From: CAITSH01 sp025356665
GTDB taxonomy: Bacteria; Pseudomonadota; Gammaproteobacteria; Burkholderiales; SG8-39
Length of the DNA: 64,000 nt
Assembly: GCA_025356665.1 (NCBI GenBank)
Contig: JANXRV010000008.1
Span: 14,734 to 78,733 of the forward strand
Direction of reading: 5' to 3'
The position numbers were made by a program, and so were the translations under genes. Below, one piece after another: positions 1 through 7,141 of the stretch. The notes beneath the pieces were generated by a model. The model did no database searches and was not told the DNA's origin. It saw only the letters and a list, made by a program, of their open reading frames with translations. Position 1 is the first letter of the stretch. Each line of letters starts with the position of its first letter.

Positions 1-1
1 T

Positions 2-952
2 CGCGCAAGCATGCTTAGTCAATCGCGCGACCCAAGATCTGTTTGGCCCCGCCCTATGGGCGACCAGGAGATCGTGTTTCATGACAAGGTTATGCAGCGT
101 GTTAATCAAGGAAAATGGCTTCCGCACGGGAGCCCAGGTCTTCGATTTGTTGCAAATGGCGAAATAGGAATCGTAACTAAGGCCTGGAAAAGCAAAAACG
201 AAAAACCCGACAATATTTACGTAGCGTTCTCAACACAGGCCGAGGCTGAATATCGCTATTTAAAAGCAGATGTGAAGGAAGAATTGGAGCTCGCCTATGC
301 TCTCACTGTCCATAAGGCGCAAGGTAGTGATTTTGATACCGTAATTCTTGTAATTCCGAGGAAGGCCCAGACGCTTTCTCGCGAGCTACTTTACACCGGC
401 CTAACGAGATTTAAATCGAAGCTCATCTTGCTAGTCGAAAAGGACAGCCAGACCTTGTTAGAGCTTAGACGACCAGAAGCCTCAGACACCATGCGACGCA
501 CAACTCGCATGTTTAACCTACTGGTTGGCCAAGACGCTGGTGATATAGGAATAAGAAAGGGGTACCGACCAGAGGGACTAATTCACCGCACATCCGATGG
601 AACGCCAGTTCGATCAAAAAGCGAAGTAATTGTTTACGACATCCTGACGTCGCTCGGATTGTCGCTAAAGTACGAAGCTCCCTTGGTAAACAAAAACGGC
701 AACCAAAATGATTTCCGGCTCCCGGATTTCACCGTGTATTTCCAAGGGCAGACTTGGTATTGGGAACACCTAGGCATGCTGGACAAGGCCAAATACAAAG
801 CTGACTGGGAATTAAAGAAGCAGTGGTATCAAGACAATGGGTATTGGAACCGGGTGCTGACCTCCGAAGACCATAAAGGCGGCATTGGTGGGATTGTGTA
901 TGCCGATGAAATCCGCAGCACTGCTCGGAGCAAAATCATAGGCATTGCCTAG
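2..952 (+). CDS. SF1 (UvrD/RecD-like) helicase C-terminus fused to a PD-(D/E)XK-like nuclease domain, 5' partial
   Basis: The frame is open to the left edge, so the N-terminal ATPase motifs lie outside the window; the first ATG is at 11. Around residues 95-125 the protein reads AYALTVHKAQGSDFDTVILV followed by LLYTGLTR, the pattern of the C-terminal helicase motifs (UvrD_C_2-like). After a linker, residues 200-290 carry SEVIVYDIL, LPDFTVYF, WYWEHLGML and WELKKQWY. The spaced E, PD, E-H and K residues fit a restriction-type nuclease fold. Such helicase-nuclease fusions occur in DNA repair and phage defence; here it is followed by two restriction endonuclease genes, so defence is favoured by inference. 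Base composition is clearly AT-richer than the core genes to the right, suggesting transfer. Helicase assignment is solid; the nuclease fold is inferred from motif spacing. Confidence 0.75.
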   Translation, partial: RASMLSQSRDPRSVWPRPMGDQEIVFHDKVMQRVNQGKWLPHGSPGLRFVANGEIGIVTKAWKSKNEKPDNIYVAFSTQAEAEYRYLKADVKEELELAYALTVHKAQGSDFDTVILVIPRKAQTLSRELLYTGLTRFKSKLILLVEKDSQTLLELRRPEASDTMRRTTRMFNLLVGQDAGDIGIRKGYRPEGLIHRTSDGTPVRSKSEVIVYDILTSLGLSLKYEAPLVNKNGNQNDFRLPDFTVYFQGQTWYWEHLGMLDKAKYKADWELKKQWYQDNGYWNRVLTSEDHKGGIGGIVYADEIRSTARSKIIGIA

Positions 953-1072
953 GCTTGGTTCAGGGCACGTCGCGAATATCGGTATGGAACTTTCTACGCA
1001 TTACATGAGGCCAGACTTCTTTGTTGTGACCAGCTGTACTGAGCTTTCTTTTCAAGAGAAAATCGAACTGAA

Positions 1073-2032
1073 ATGGCCGACGATCTTGTGCCTGGGTCCG
1101 GACGTGTCTGGTGGGTCAACCAGAACCAAACCTACACTCATGAGGTTCGCGGCGGCTATATGTGGTCGCCCAAGACGAATACAAAGGGTGCTAGGAATCA
1201 GTTCTACGAAAACATGCGAGAAGTCCGCCCTGGCGATCTCGTGCTTTCTTTCTGCGACACCTACATCAAGGCGATAGGCATTGTAGCGGCCGAGGCCGCG
1301 TCGGCCCCGAAACCCACTGAGTTCGGAAATACCGGCAGCTACTGGGGCAATGAAGGTTGGTACGTTGCAGTCGATTACGAGGAGCTACCTAACCCAATCC
1401 GCCCAGCAGATCATATGGCTCTACTCGCGCCGACCCTCCCACAGGTCTATTCGCCATTGCAAGCTAATGGACGGGGAAATCAGGGTGTTTATTTGGCTGA
1501 AGTGCCACCAGTCATGGCGGCTGTGTTGCAAACCTTGGTCGGCGCACAGTTTGATTATCACCTTTCAGTTGGAGAGGCCACCTCCCGCCGATACCTGAGT
1601 AACGCGATGGCCGAGGCAGAAATTGTGGCCAGGGCCGACCTGCCCGAAACAGAAAAATTACAACTTATCAGCGCCCGCCGAGGGCAGGGACTGTTTAAGT
1701 CCAGAGTAGAGATCGTCGAACAGGGTTGTCGCATAACCAAGCTCTCGGACAGAGCGCATTTACGCGCGAGTCACATTAAGCCTTGGCGCGACTCAACTGA
1801 TCGTGAAAAATTGGATGGTTACAACGGATTGCTTTTGTCGCCACACGTGGATCATTTGTTTGATCGTGGATTTATCAGTTTTGAAGAAACCGGGAAAATC
1901 ATTGTTTCCCCTAAACTGCCGGAAATTGTCCTTGAACGATGGTCTATAAATCCAAGTGACTCAGTCGGCGATTTCCGTCAGGAACAACGCAGTTACCTCA
2001 ATTACCATCGAACGCGTGTGCTTCTTGCCTGA
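1073..2032 (+). CDS. EVE-like/HNH endonuclease, probable modification-dependent restriction enzyme
   Basis: This 319-residue protein has two parts. Residues about 8-140 (RVWWVNQNQTYTHE, RPGDLVLSF, IKAIGIV, WYVAVDYEEL) resemble EVE/PUA-like domains, which in this context read modified bases. Residues about 195-275 hold an HNH_2-type nuclease: RAHLRASHIKPWRDS, then YNGLLLSPHVDHLFDRGFI. The conserved S-H-I-K-P-W, N-G-L-L-L and D-x-x-F-D-x-G-x-I/F signatures are all present, so the catalytic site looks intact. EVE-HNH fusions are known candidates for type IV restriction of DNA carrying modified cytosines. It lies 120 bases after the helicase gene and 21 bases before an Mrr-like gene on the same strand, consistent with one defence operon. 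The AT-rich composition matches its two neighbours. Confidence 0.8.
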   Translation: MADDLVPGSGRVWWVNQNQTYTHEVRGGYMWSPKTNTKGARNQFYENMREVRPGDLVLSFCDTYIKAIGIVAAEAASAPKPTEFGNTGSYWGNEGWYVAVDYEELPNPIRPADHMALLAPTLPQVYSPLQANGRGNQGVYLAEVPPVMAAVLQTLVGAQFDYHLSVGEATSRRYLSNAMAEAEIVARADLPETEKLQLISARRGQGLFKSRVEIVEQGCRITKLSDRAHLRASHIKPWRDSTDREKLDGYNGLLLSPHVDHLFDRGFISFEETGKIIVSPKLPEIVLERWSINPSDSVGDFRQEQRSYLNYHRTRVLLA

Positions 2033-2053
2033 TATCGCGATGGAATAATTTGT

Positions 2054-2983
2054 ATGGCGAGACGGAAAAATACATCTAACGGGCTATTCGAGGTCATTTT
2101 TTCTTTGCCCTGGTGGTTAAATATACTCATCGCGGTAGTTTTATATTTCGGCATTCATCAGCTCGCGGGCATGCAAATTCCGCCCGAAAAGCACCCCGGG
2201 GCGATGAGCGAAGCTGTCATAAAGCAACTCATTAAGGGATTTGCGGTTGTCTTCCAATACCTGGTTCCACTGATATTTATTATCGGCGCGATCGGCTCCG
2301 CGGCAAACGGGCGACAACGCAGGTCGGCGTTCGATATGACCAGCGACCGGATAGATCCTTGGGAGGGGGTTCCTGAAGGTGACTTACCCTCAACTAGGCG
2401 AGAGCCGCCTTTGCCGGACGTTGATACACGAAAGTGGAGTCTGCAATTGCTGCAAGCGTTGGAATGGGCTCGGTTCGAGGAAGTTTGTGCGGCCTACTTC
2501 GAGCAATTGGGATTTCGCACACGTCGATCGAGTGGCGGCCCTGATGGTGGCATCGATATTCACCTGTTCTCGAACCAGGACAAAACACCCGGAATAATTG
2601 TTCAGTGCAAGGCATGGCGTAAATGGAGAGTCGGGGTCGATGAGATTCGCGCCTTTTTCGGCGTGATGACTGCCGAAAAAATAAGCGAAGGTATATTTAT
2701 TACGTCGAGCGAGTTTTCCGACGACGCGAAAAAATTTGCCGATGGGAAAAACATTCATCTTATCGACGGCACAAATCTACTCAAGAAAATAAAACAGCTC
2801 ACGCTCGCACAAGAAGATGACTTGCTCAAACTCGCCACGCAGGGGGATTTCACGACGCCAAGCTGCCCGTCTTGCCGCGTCAAGTTGAAGCTAAGGCAAG
2901 GAAAGACAAAGGGTAACTATTTTTGGGGCTGTTCCAATTTCCCCAAATGTCGATTCATACTGCAAGCACCGAAGTCGGGATAG
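2054..2983 (+). CDS. Membrane-anchored Mrr-like restriction endonuclease with C-terminal zinc ribbon
   Basis: The 309-residue protein has two N-terminal hydrophobic segments (about residues 15-37 and 58-80), then a charged linker. Residues about 135-240 form an Mrr_cat-type domain: WARFEEVCAAYFEQLGF, GGPDGGIDIHLF and IIVQCKAWR give the E, D and Q-x-K catalytic pattern. The C-terminus (CPSCRVKL, then CSNFPKCRF) is a four-cysteine topoisomerase-like zinc ribbon. Mrr proteins cut modified DNA, and the membrane-anchored Mrr/zinc-ribbon arrangement recurs in the wider family. It follows the HNH gene by 21 bases, so co-transcription and a shared type IV restriction role are likely but inferred. It ends the AT-rich island; the sequence turns GC-rich and repeat-bearing immediately afterwards. 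Confidence 0.85.
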   Translation: MARRKNTSNGLFEVIFSLPWWLNILIAVVLYFGIHQLAGMQIPPEKHPGAMSEAVIKQLIKGFAVVFQYLVPLIFIIGAIGSAANGRQRRSAFDMTSDRIDPWEGVPEGDLPSTRREPPLPDVDTRKWSLQLLQALEWARFEEVCAAYFEQLGFRTRRSSGGPDGGIDIHLFSNQDKTPGIIVQCKAWRKWRVGVDEIRAFFGVMTAEKISEGIFITSSEFSDDAKKFADGKNIHLIDGTNLLKKIKQLTLAQEDDLLKLATQGDFTTPSCPSCRVKLKLRQGKTKGNYFWGCSNFPKCRFILQAPKSG

Positions 2984-3010
2984 CGCACACACACCTCGCG
3001 CAACCACCCG

Positions 3011-3099
3011 GAGAGGCCCGACTTGCGCGGGTTTCCAGCTATCGGCACACCCTTACCCCATGGATTCCGGGTGCCGCTTCGCGGCCCCGGAATGACGGC
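3011..3099. repeat. Extragenic repeats: one GCTGGAAA-family element and one ATGGATTCCGGG-type repeat
   Basis: Bases 3011-3045 match, in reverse orientation, a roughly 33-base element also seen at 5012, 6249, 19863, 20610, 58199 and possibly 63897; the shared core reads CTGGAAACCCGCGC. Bases 3059-3099 run from ATGGATTCCGGG to CCGGAATGACGG, a palindromic repeat type common in proteobacterial intergenic DNA; related copies lie at about 5065-5131 and 8592-8705. The rest of 2984-3217 shows no gene. Confidence 0.6.
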
Positions 3100-3217
3100 G
3101 GTGGGGTGAACGGGAAGCCAGACCACGCCATTAGTCGGGCTCACCCCCTGAGCCACCCGCCCGCCCATACTGCGCATCCGTTCCACCACGGCCGCGCACG
3201 CGCCGCACACCACACGC

Positions 3218-4963
3218 ATGGGTGCCCTCCAGGAAAACCGTCCACAGCTGCAACTGCGCCGGCCCGCCGGCCGCGAGCCGCTGCACAACACGCCCGCCAC
3301 GGCCGCGCTTGTGGTGCGGGACACGCCTGTTGTTTCGCGCGTGCCAGGTGTTCCGAGCGTTCCTTCGGTGCCGCGCTTTACTGCCGTGCCGCAGTTCGTG
3401 CCCAACATGGCCGACACCGCCGGCGCCTTGCTGCGCTATGGCGCGCTGATGCGCCGGCTCGACCGCTGGCTCGATGCGCCGCTGGTGGTCAAGCGCGAGG
3501 CCAACGGCCACACCGTCTGGCTGCTCGACGCCGTGGGCTACCGGGTGAACCGCCGCACCCGCGCGGTGTATGCGGTGTATCACGGGCGCAACGGCGTGCG
3601 CCGCGGCAACTTCAGCGTCGACCTGATGTCCTTCCTGCGACTGCCCTTTTGGCTGGAGTTCGTGGTGCGCCGGCTGGGCTTGAGCGATAGCGGTGCGCAG
3701 GGGCAGCTCTTTGCCGTTGATGTGCAGGTGCAGGCCGAGGAGCAGTGGCTGTGCCAGGAGGCCTACCGGGCGCTGCGCCGCGACCCGCGCTTTGCGCTGT
3801 TGCAGCGCGAGCGCCTGCCGCGCGCGCTGGGCCTTGACCCGGTGCTGCATGCCATTGCGCTTGGGGCGCGCGAGCGGCCCGATTTGGGCGGGCTCGATTC
3901 GAGGGACTTCAACCTGGTGTGGCAGCACGAGGGCCTGTTTCGCACCCTCGCGCGCGAGGCGCCGCAGCTGCTGCCGCTGGCGGCCATTGCGCTGCGCGAA
4001 GAAAAACTCCCCGCCTGTGAAGACCCGCTGGCGGACCTGCATGCGCTGTGCGCCGCGCACGGGCTCAGGCCCGCCACCTGGCGCTACCTTGTGCGCCACG
4101 GCGTGCGCTGGCTGCGGCCGGTGTGGCGCACCATGGGGAACCGGCGGCGCGTAACGGCGACCCTTGCCGTGCTGCGCGCCTTTGCGGCCGCCGGCCATCC
4201 GCCGCCCCCGCCCGCGCGCGAGATGCGCGCCTGGCTCGAGTTTGCGCACGAGCCGGAGTTCGGCGATGACTTTCTGGGCCTGCCGCCTGAGATAACGTCC
4301 GCCTGCTTTGCCGCCGCGCGCAGCCCGGCGGCGCGGCACGACGAGGCCCTGCGCGCCGACATCCGCCTTGCCCTGCGCTGGGGCCACGCGCTGCGGCCGC
4401 AACTGGATAAACCGCAACGGCGCGCCGGCTGGCCGTGGGTGCGGCGCCAGGCGCTCGCCTGGCAGCGGCGCGGGCGCCCCGGCGGCCCCGGCCATTACAC
4501 CGAGGGCGATGCGCGCTGGGCGGCGCCCCTGCCCGGCTACGAGGCGGCGGGTTTCCAGGCGCGGGCGCTCATATCGGCCGAAGAGCTGGTGAACACCGGG
4601 CTCGCCTTTCACAACTGCCTGGCCGATTTTGCCGACGCCTGCCGCATGGGCGGCACGCACGTGTTCGTGATCCGCAGCACGCTGCTGCGGCGGGACGTGG
4701 CGGTGGCCGCGCTGGGCCGCGTGTCGGCCGGGGGCCGCTGGTTGCTGCAAGACCTCAAGGGGCCGTGCAACCAGCCGGTAAGCGGCGCGCTGACCGCGTT
4801 TGCCCACGGCCTGCTGCAGGCCTTTGCCGCCGCCTGCCCGCCAGACGCGCGCGCACAGGGCGAACTGGTCTATGGACCGCCGTTGGCGGCGCTGTGCCTG
4901 CGGCTGGATGGCGATGGAAGGCCCGATTATGTGTGTGAGATGTTGCGGTCGCTTGGGGCTTGA
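3218..4963 (+). CDS. PcfJ-like domain protein of unknown function
   Basis: This very GC-rich 581-residue frame is not a gene I know well. Near residues 455-530 it reads ISAEELVNTGLAFHNCLADF, then a hydrophobic strand (THVFVIR) and LLQDLKGPCNQPVS. This resembles the PcfJ-like domain, whose hallmark is an H-N/H-C pair followed by a strand and a G-P/R-C-N segment. PcfJ-like proteins are often linked to mobile elements, but their biochemistry is not settled. The first 60 residues are low-complexity (repeated valine-proline) and no clear ribosome site precedes 3218, so translation may start at the ATG at 3407 (MADTAGALL). It is flanked by repeats and lies between the defence genes and the toxin-antitoxin stretch. 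Confidence 0.55.
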   Translation: MGALQENRPQLQLRRPAGREPLHNTPATAALVVRDTPVVSRVPGVPSVPSVPRFTAVPQFVPNMADTAGALLRYGALMRRLDRWLDAPLVVKREANGHTVWLLDAVGYRVNRRTRAVYAVYHGRNGVRRGNFSVDLMSFLRLPFWLEFVVRRLGLSDSGAQGQLFAVDVQVQAEEQWLCQEAYRALRRDPRFALLQRERLPRALGLDPVLHAIALGARERPDLGGLDSRDFNLVWQHEGLFRTLAREAPQLLPLAAIALREEKLPACEDPLADLHALCAAHGLRPATWRYLVRHGVRWLRPVWRTMGNRRRVTATLAVLRAFAAAGHPPPPPAREMRAWLEFAHEPEFGDDFLGLPPEITSACFAAARSPAARHDEALRADIRLALRWGHALRPQLDKPQRRAGWPWVRRQALAWQRRGRPGGPGHYTEGDARWAAPLPGYEAAGFQARALISAEELVNTGLAFHNCLADFADACRMGGTHVFVIRSTLLRRDVAVAALGRVSAGGRWLLQDLKGPCNQPVSGALTAFAHGLLQAFAAACPPDARAQGELVYGPPLAALCLRLDGDGRPDYVCEMLRSLGA

Positions 4964-5011
4964 GGGGTTTGGTTTGTGGGGGCAGTGTCGCAGCGGTGCG
5001 GGGGGCTATAC

Positions 5012-5131
5012 GCTGGAAACCCGCGCCAGACGGACGTTTCCAGCCACCTGCATAAATCCAACCCCATGGATTGCGGGTTCCGACCGAAGGAAGTCCCCGG
5101 AGGGGTGCGTAGCGACCCCTGAATGACGGGG
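5012..5131. repeat. Extragenic repeats: best copy of the GCTGGAAAC element plus an ATGGATT-type palindrome
   Basis: Bases 5012-5044 form a perfect 9-base inverted repeat, GCTGGAAAC at 5012-5020 and GTTTCCAGC at 5036-5044, around CCGCGCCAGACGGAC. It is the cleanest member of the family. Bases 5065-5131 carry a second dispersed palindromic repeat, ATGGATTGCGGG to TGAATGACGGGG. No gene is visible in 4964-5249. Confidence 0.65.
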
Positions 5132-5249
5132 TGGGCACGGGTTGCGACCGGCTTGGTCAACCAGCATGTCTTTTGGGCGTTCGTCAAAATACCAAGCTAA
5201 ACTGAGCATGTTCGCGAATTGCAGAACCGCCTACGTTGGAGGTAGAAAA

Positions 5250-5462
5250 ATGAACCAAAACTTTACGGCCGTGATCAAGCAGGACGGCCCCTGGTGGATT
5301 GGCTGGGTAGAAGAGGTTCCCGGCGTCAATTGCCAGGAGTCCACGCGGGATGAGCTGTTAAAGACCCTGCGCATCACGCTGAAGGAAGCGCTGGAAATGA
5401 ATCGCACGGATGCCCGGGACGCCGCGGGTAAAGGTTACGAAGAGCTCAGTATCGCGGTATGA
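5250..5462 (+). CDS. hicB: HicB family antitoxin
   Basis: The 70-residue product (MNQNFTAVIKQDGPWWIGWV, then EEVPGVNCQE and TRDELLKTLRITLKEALEMN) has the HicB partial RNase H-like fold pattern: two strands, a P-G motif and a helix. The start at 5250 is chosen because TTGGAGGT at 5236-5243 sits at the right distance; the frame is open further upstream but has no family similarity there. It overlaps hicA by four bases (ATGA), so the two are translationally coupled, antitoxin first. HicB neutralises the HicA mRNA interferase. No separate DNA-binding domain is visible in this short form. Confidence 0.9.
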   Translation: MNQNFTAVIKQDGPWWIGWVEEVPGVNCQESTRDELLKTLRITLKEALEMNRTDARDAAGKGYEELSIAV

Positions 5463-5644
5463 AACGTCGCGATTTGCTGCGACACCTTTCGTCCCACGGT
5501 TGCGCACTTTTGCGCGAAGGCGGCAGCCATTCGTGGTGGCACAATATGGTGCTGAACCGGCGCAGTGCCGTGCCGCGCCACTCTGAAATCAACGATCACC
5601 TGGCGAGAAAGATATGCAAGGATCTTGGCGTGCCGGTGCCGTAA
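5459..5644 (+). CDS. hicA: HicA family mRNA interferase toxin
   Basis: The 61-residue protein has the double-stranded-RNA-binding-like HicA layout: MKRRDLLRHLSSHGCALLRE, then GGSHSWW, ending in LARKICKDLGV. The histidine in GGSH is the conserved catalytic residue, so the toxin looks intact. Length is normal for the family. It starts in the hicB stop codon and forms a complete hicBA module. HicA enzymes cleave mRNA independently of ribosomes and are held inactive by HicB. Confidence 0.9.
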   Translation: MKRRDLLRHLSSHGCALLREGGSHSWWHNMVLNRRSAVPRHSEINDHLARKICKDLGVPVP

Positions 5645-5698
5645 AATCGACGAATGAAGCGGGGCCGCGCCCAATAAACTGATTCTGGATCAATCGCC

Positions 5699-5857
5699 AT
5701 GAATGCAAAGAAACCTCCGCTCAAACCGAATGCCTTTTCACGGACCGTGGCGAGCGGGCTGCGGCGCGCCGGCGTGCAGGCACGCAAAGTCGCCCGCATG
5801 TACGGCACGCCCGTTTATGTTTCGAAGAACGGAAAAATTGTCGCTCTGAAACCCTGA
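5699..5857 (+). CDS. Small conserved-looking protein, 52 residues, unknown function
   Basis: The ATG at 5699 opens a 52-codon frame. It begins MNAKKPPLKP, is basic in the middle (LRRAGVQARKVARMYG) and ends GTPVYVSKNGKIVALKP. The ending looks like a compact beta-hairpin, and small proteins of this style are often seen beside toxin-antitoxin genes. It lies 54 bases after hicA and 73 bases before a HigA-like gene. It lacks HigB or RelE residues, so it is not an obvious toxin for the downstream antitoxin. I give no function. Confidence 0.5.
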   Translation: MNAKKPPLKPNAFSRTVASGLRRAGVQARKVARMYGTPVYVSKNGKIVALKP

Positions 5858-5930
5858 GCCGCGGGGCGCCGGCATGCTCAATGGATGGCCGGTGACACGC
5901 GACTAGAAACCGGAACATCAGAAGCACATC

Positions 5931-6209
5931 ATGTCGCGCATGTTTAATCCGCCCCATCCGGGCGAGGTCTTGCAGGCGTATCTGCCCGAGGGCACCAGCG
6001 TCACCGGCGCTGCGCAAAAGCTCGGGGTTTCACGCCAGGCGTTGTCGGCCATACTCAATGGCCGCGCGGGCATCAGCGCAGAGATGGCGATGCGTTTGTC
6101 CAAGGCGCTGTCCACCAGCGCCGACCTCTGGCTGGGCATGCAGATGCAATATGACTTGTGGCAGGCGCGGCAGCACCCGCCCAAGGGCGTGCAAAAACTA
6201 GCGGCCTGA
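5931..6209 (+). CDS. HigA/VapI-type XRE antitoxin, apparently orphan
   Basis: The 92-residue protein begins MSRMFNPPHPGEVLQAYLPE and continues with a helix-turn-helix (TGAAQKLGVSRQALSAILNG, then SAEMAMRLSKAL) and the typical tail TSADLWLGMQMQYDLWQA. This is the HigA addiction-module antitoxin pattern, and it is full length. HigA normally follows a higB toxin, but the upstream space holds only the 52-codon ORF and hicA. It therefore looks like a solitary antitoxin that has lost its toxin, or a free-standing regulator or anti-addiction gene. A complete higBA pair lies at 10058-10692. Confidence 0.85.
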   Translation: MSRMFNPPHPGEVLQAYLPEGTSVTGAAQKLGVSRQALSAILNGRAGISAEMAMRLSKALSTSADLWLGMQMQYDLWQARQHPPKGVQKLAA

Positions 6210-6248
6210 TCCGGCACGAACGTCAAGCGCGAAGCGCGGCCGGCGCCA

Positions 6249-6281
6249 AAAAGCCCGACAGGCAAGGATTTCCAGCTATCG
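6249..6281. repeat. GCTGGAAA-family extragenic element
   Basis: In reverse complement the bases read GATAGCTGGAAATCCTTGCC, then TGTCGGGCTTTTT. This closely follows the copy at 3011-3045, including the GATAGCTGGAAA end and the GTCGGGC middle. It lies between the orphan higA and the first nucleotidyltransferase gene. Confidence 0.5.
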
Positions 6282-6360
6282 GGGTGGGGCGAAAAGGGTC
6301 AGACACCTAAGCCCTGCGCCAGGACGCCCGTTGGCGGCATAATGGGAACTGGAGACTGAC

Positions 6361-6699
6361 ATGAACGCGCTTCTAGACCTTCATCACCCTGCCCTAAGTG
6401 CCCTGTGCCGTCGCACGCATGTGTTGCGGCTGGACGCGTTCGGCTCGGTTGTGCGCGGCGATTTTGATGCGGCGACGAGTGACCTGGATTTTCTGGTCGA
6501 GTTCGAACCGCTTGCGCCGGCAGACTACGCCAACGCCTACTTTAGCCTCAAAGAGGGGCTCGAAGCCTTGTTCGCGCGCCCGGTCGATCTGGTGACCGGT
6601 GATTCGGTGGTTAACCCCTACTTTAAGGCCAGCGTCGAGGGGTCACGCCAGCCGGTGTATGCAGGCGCCGGGCATTCGCGCCAGGCGGTATCGCAATAA
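6361..6699 (+). CDS. MntA-like minimal nucleotidyltransferase (antitoxin type)
   Basis: The 112-residue protein has the minimal nucleotidyltransferase signature: LDAFGSVVRGDFDAATSDLD followed by FLVEFEP. This gives the G-S, spaced S-D-x-D acidic pair and a later D (FARPVDLVTGD). MntA proteins adenylylate or AMPylate and so neutralise HepT toxins. The partner HepT expected downstream exists only as a remnant at 6979-7116, after a second nucleotidyltransferase. The ATG at 6361 follows GGAGACTGAC, a good ribosome site. The last ~20 residues (GAGHSRQAVSQ) are not family-like. Confidence 0.85.
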   Translation: MNALLDLHHPALSALCRRTHVLRLDAFGSVVRGDFDAATSDLDFLVEFEPLAPADYANAYFSLKEGLEALFARPVDLVTGDSVVNPYFKASVEGSRQPVYAGAGHSRQAVSQ

Positions 6700-6761
6700 A
6701 ACGCGCCGCCGCACTGGAAATTCTCGCGCGCAACAAGCCCGCGCTTGCACGGCGCTTCGGA

Positions 6762-6986
6762 GTGACGCGCCTTGCCTTGTTTGGCTCCACCGCGCGCGAT
6801 GCGGCGCAGGCGAGGAGCGATATCGACATCCTGGTCGCGTTCGACGGCCCGGCAACCTCGGAGCGCTTTTTCGGGGTGCAGTTCTTCCTGGAAGATCTCT
6901 TCGGCTGCGCGGTCGATCTCGTTACCGAGAAAGCCTTGCGCGCAGAGTTGCGTCCCTTCATTGAACAAGAGGCGGTGCATGTCTGA
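6762..6986 (+). CDS. Second MntA-like nucleotidyltransferase, N-terminus uncertain
   Basis: From the GTG at 6762 the product reads MTRLALFGSTARDAAQARSD, then IDILVAFDG and GCAVDLVTEKAL, a complete nucleotidyltransferase core with the G-S and D-x-D acidic residues. Family members begin with about 25 more residues. The same frame upstream does encode them (AALEILARNKPALARRFG), but no ATG, GTG or TTG is present there, and the frame runs back into the 3' end of the preceding gene. Translation may use a rare start (for example ATT at 6720), or the N-terminus may have been lost. It overlaps the HepT remnant by eight bases, as mntA-hepT pairs often do. Confidence 0.75.
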   Translation: MTRLALFGSTARDAAQARSDIDILVAFDGPATSERFFGVQFFLEDLFGCAVDLVTEKALRAELRPFIEQEAVHV

Positions 6987-7116
6987 AGCTGCGCGGCGCG
7001 AGTGGCGGTTTTACCTCGACGACATCATAGACAACGACACGCTTTGGCGCATTGTGCGTGGTGACATTCCCGCGTTGCTGCCGCAATTGATTGCGCTCAA
7101 GATAGCGCCCGCGTAA
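6979..7116 (+). pseudogene. HepT-like (DUF86) toxin remnant with internal deletion
   Basis: The ATG at 6979 opens a 45-codon frame: SEAARREWRFYLDDII followed directly by DNDTLWRIVRGDIPALLPQL. The first part matches the start of HepT proteins (R-E-W-x-x-x-L-D-D-I). The second matches their C-terminal helix (x-x-x-L-W-x-I-V-x-x-D-I-P-x-L). The roughly 60-70 residues between, which carry the R-x4-6-H RNase motif, are missing. The deletion is in frame, so a short product could still be made, but it cannot be an active HEPN RNase. With two intact-looking nucleotidyltransferases upstream, this looks like a module that kept its antitoxins and lost its toxin. Confidence 0.7.
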
Positions 7117-7141
7117 CGCGCGACGAAGTACAAATTCAACC

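Noticed and set aside
3131..4807. 558-codon minus-strand frame opposite the PcfJ-like gene
   Set aside because: Composition is Arg/Ala/Gln/Pro-rich with no motif. The + strand frame has the better protein features.
5699..5857. HigB toxin for the orphan HigA
   Set aside because: The 52 residues contain none of the HigB/RelE motifs seen clearly in the 10414-10692 gene.
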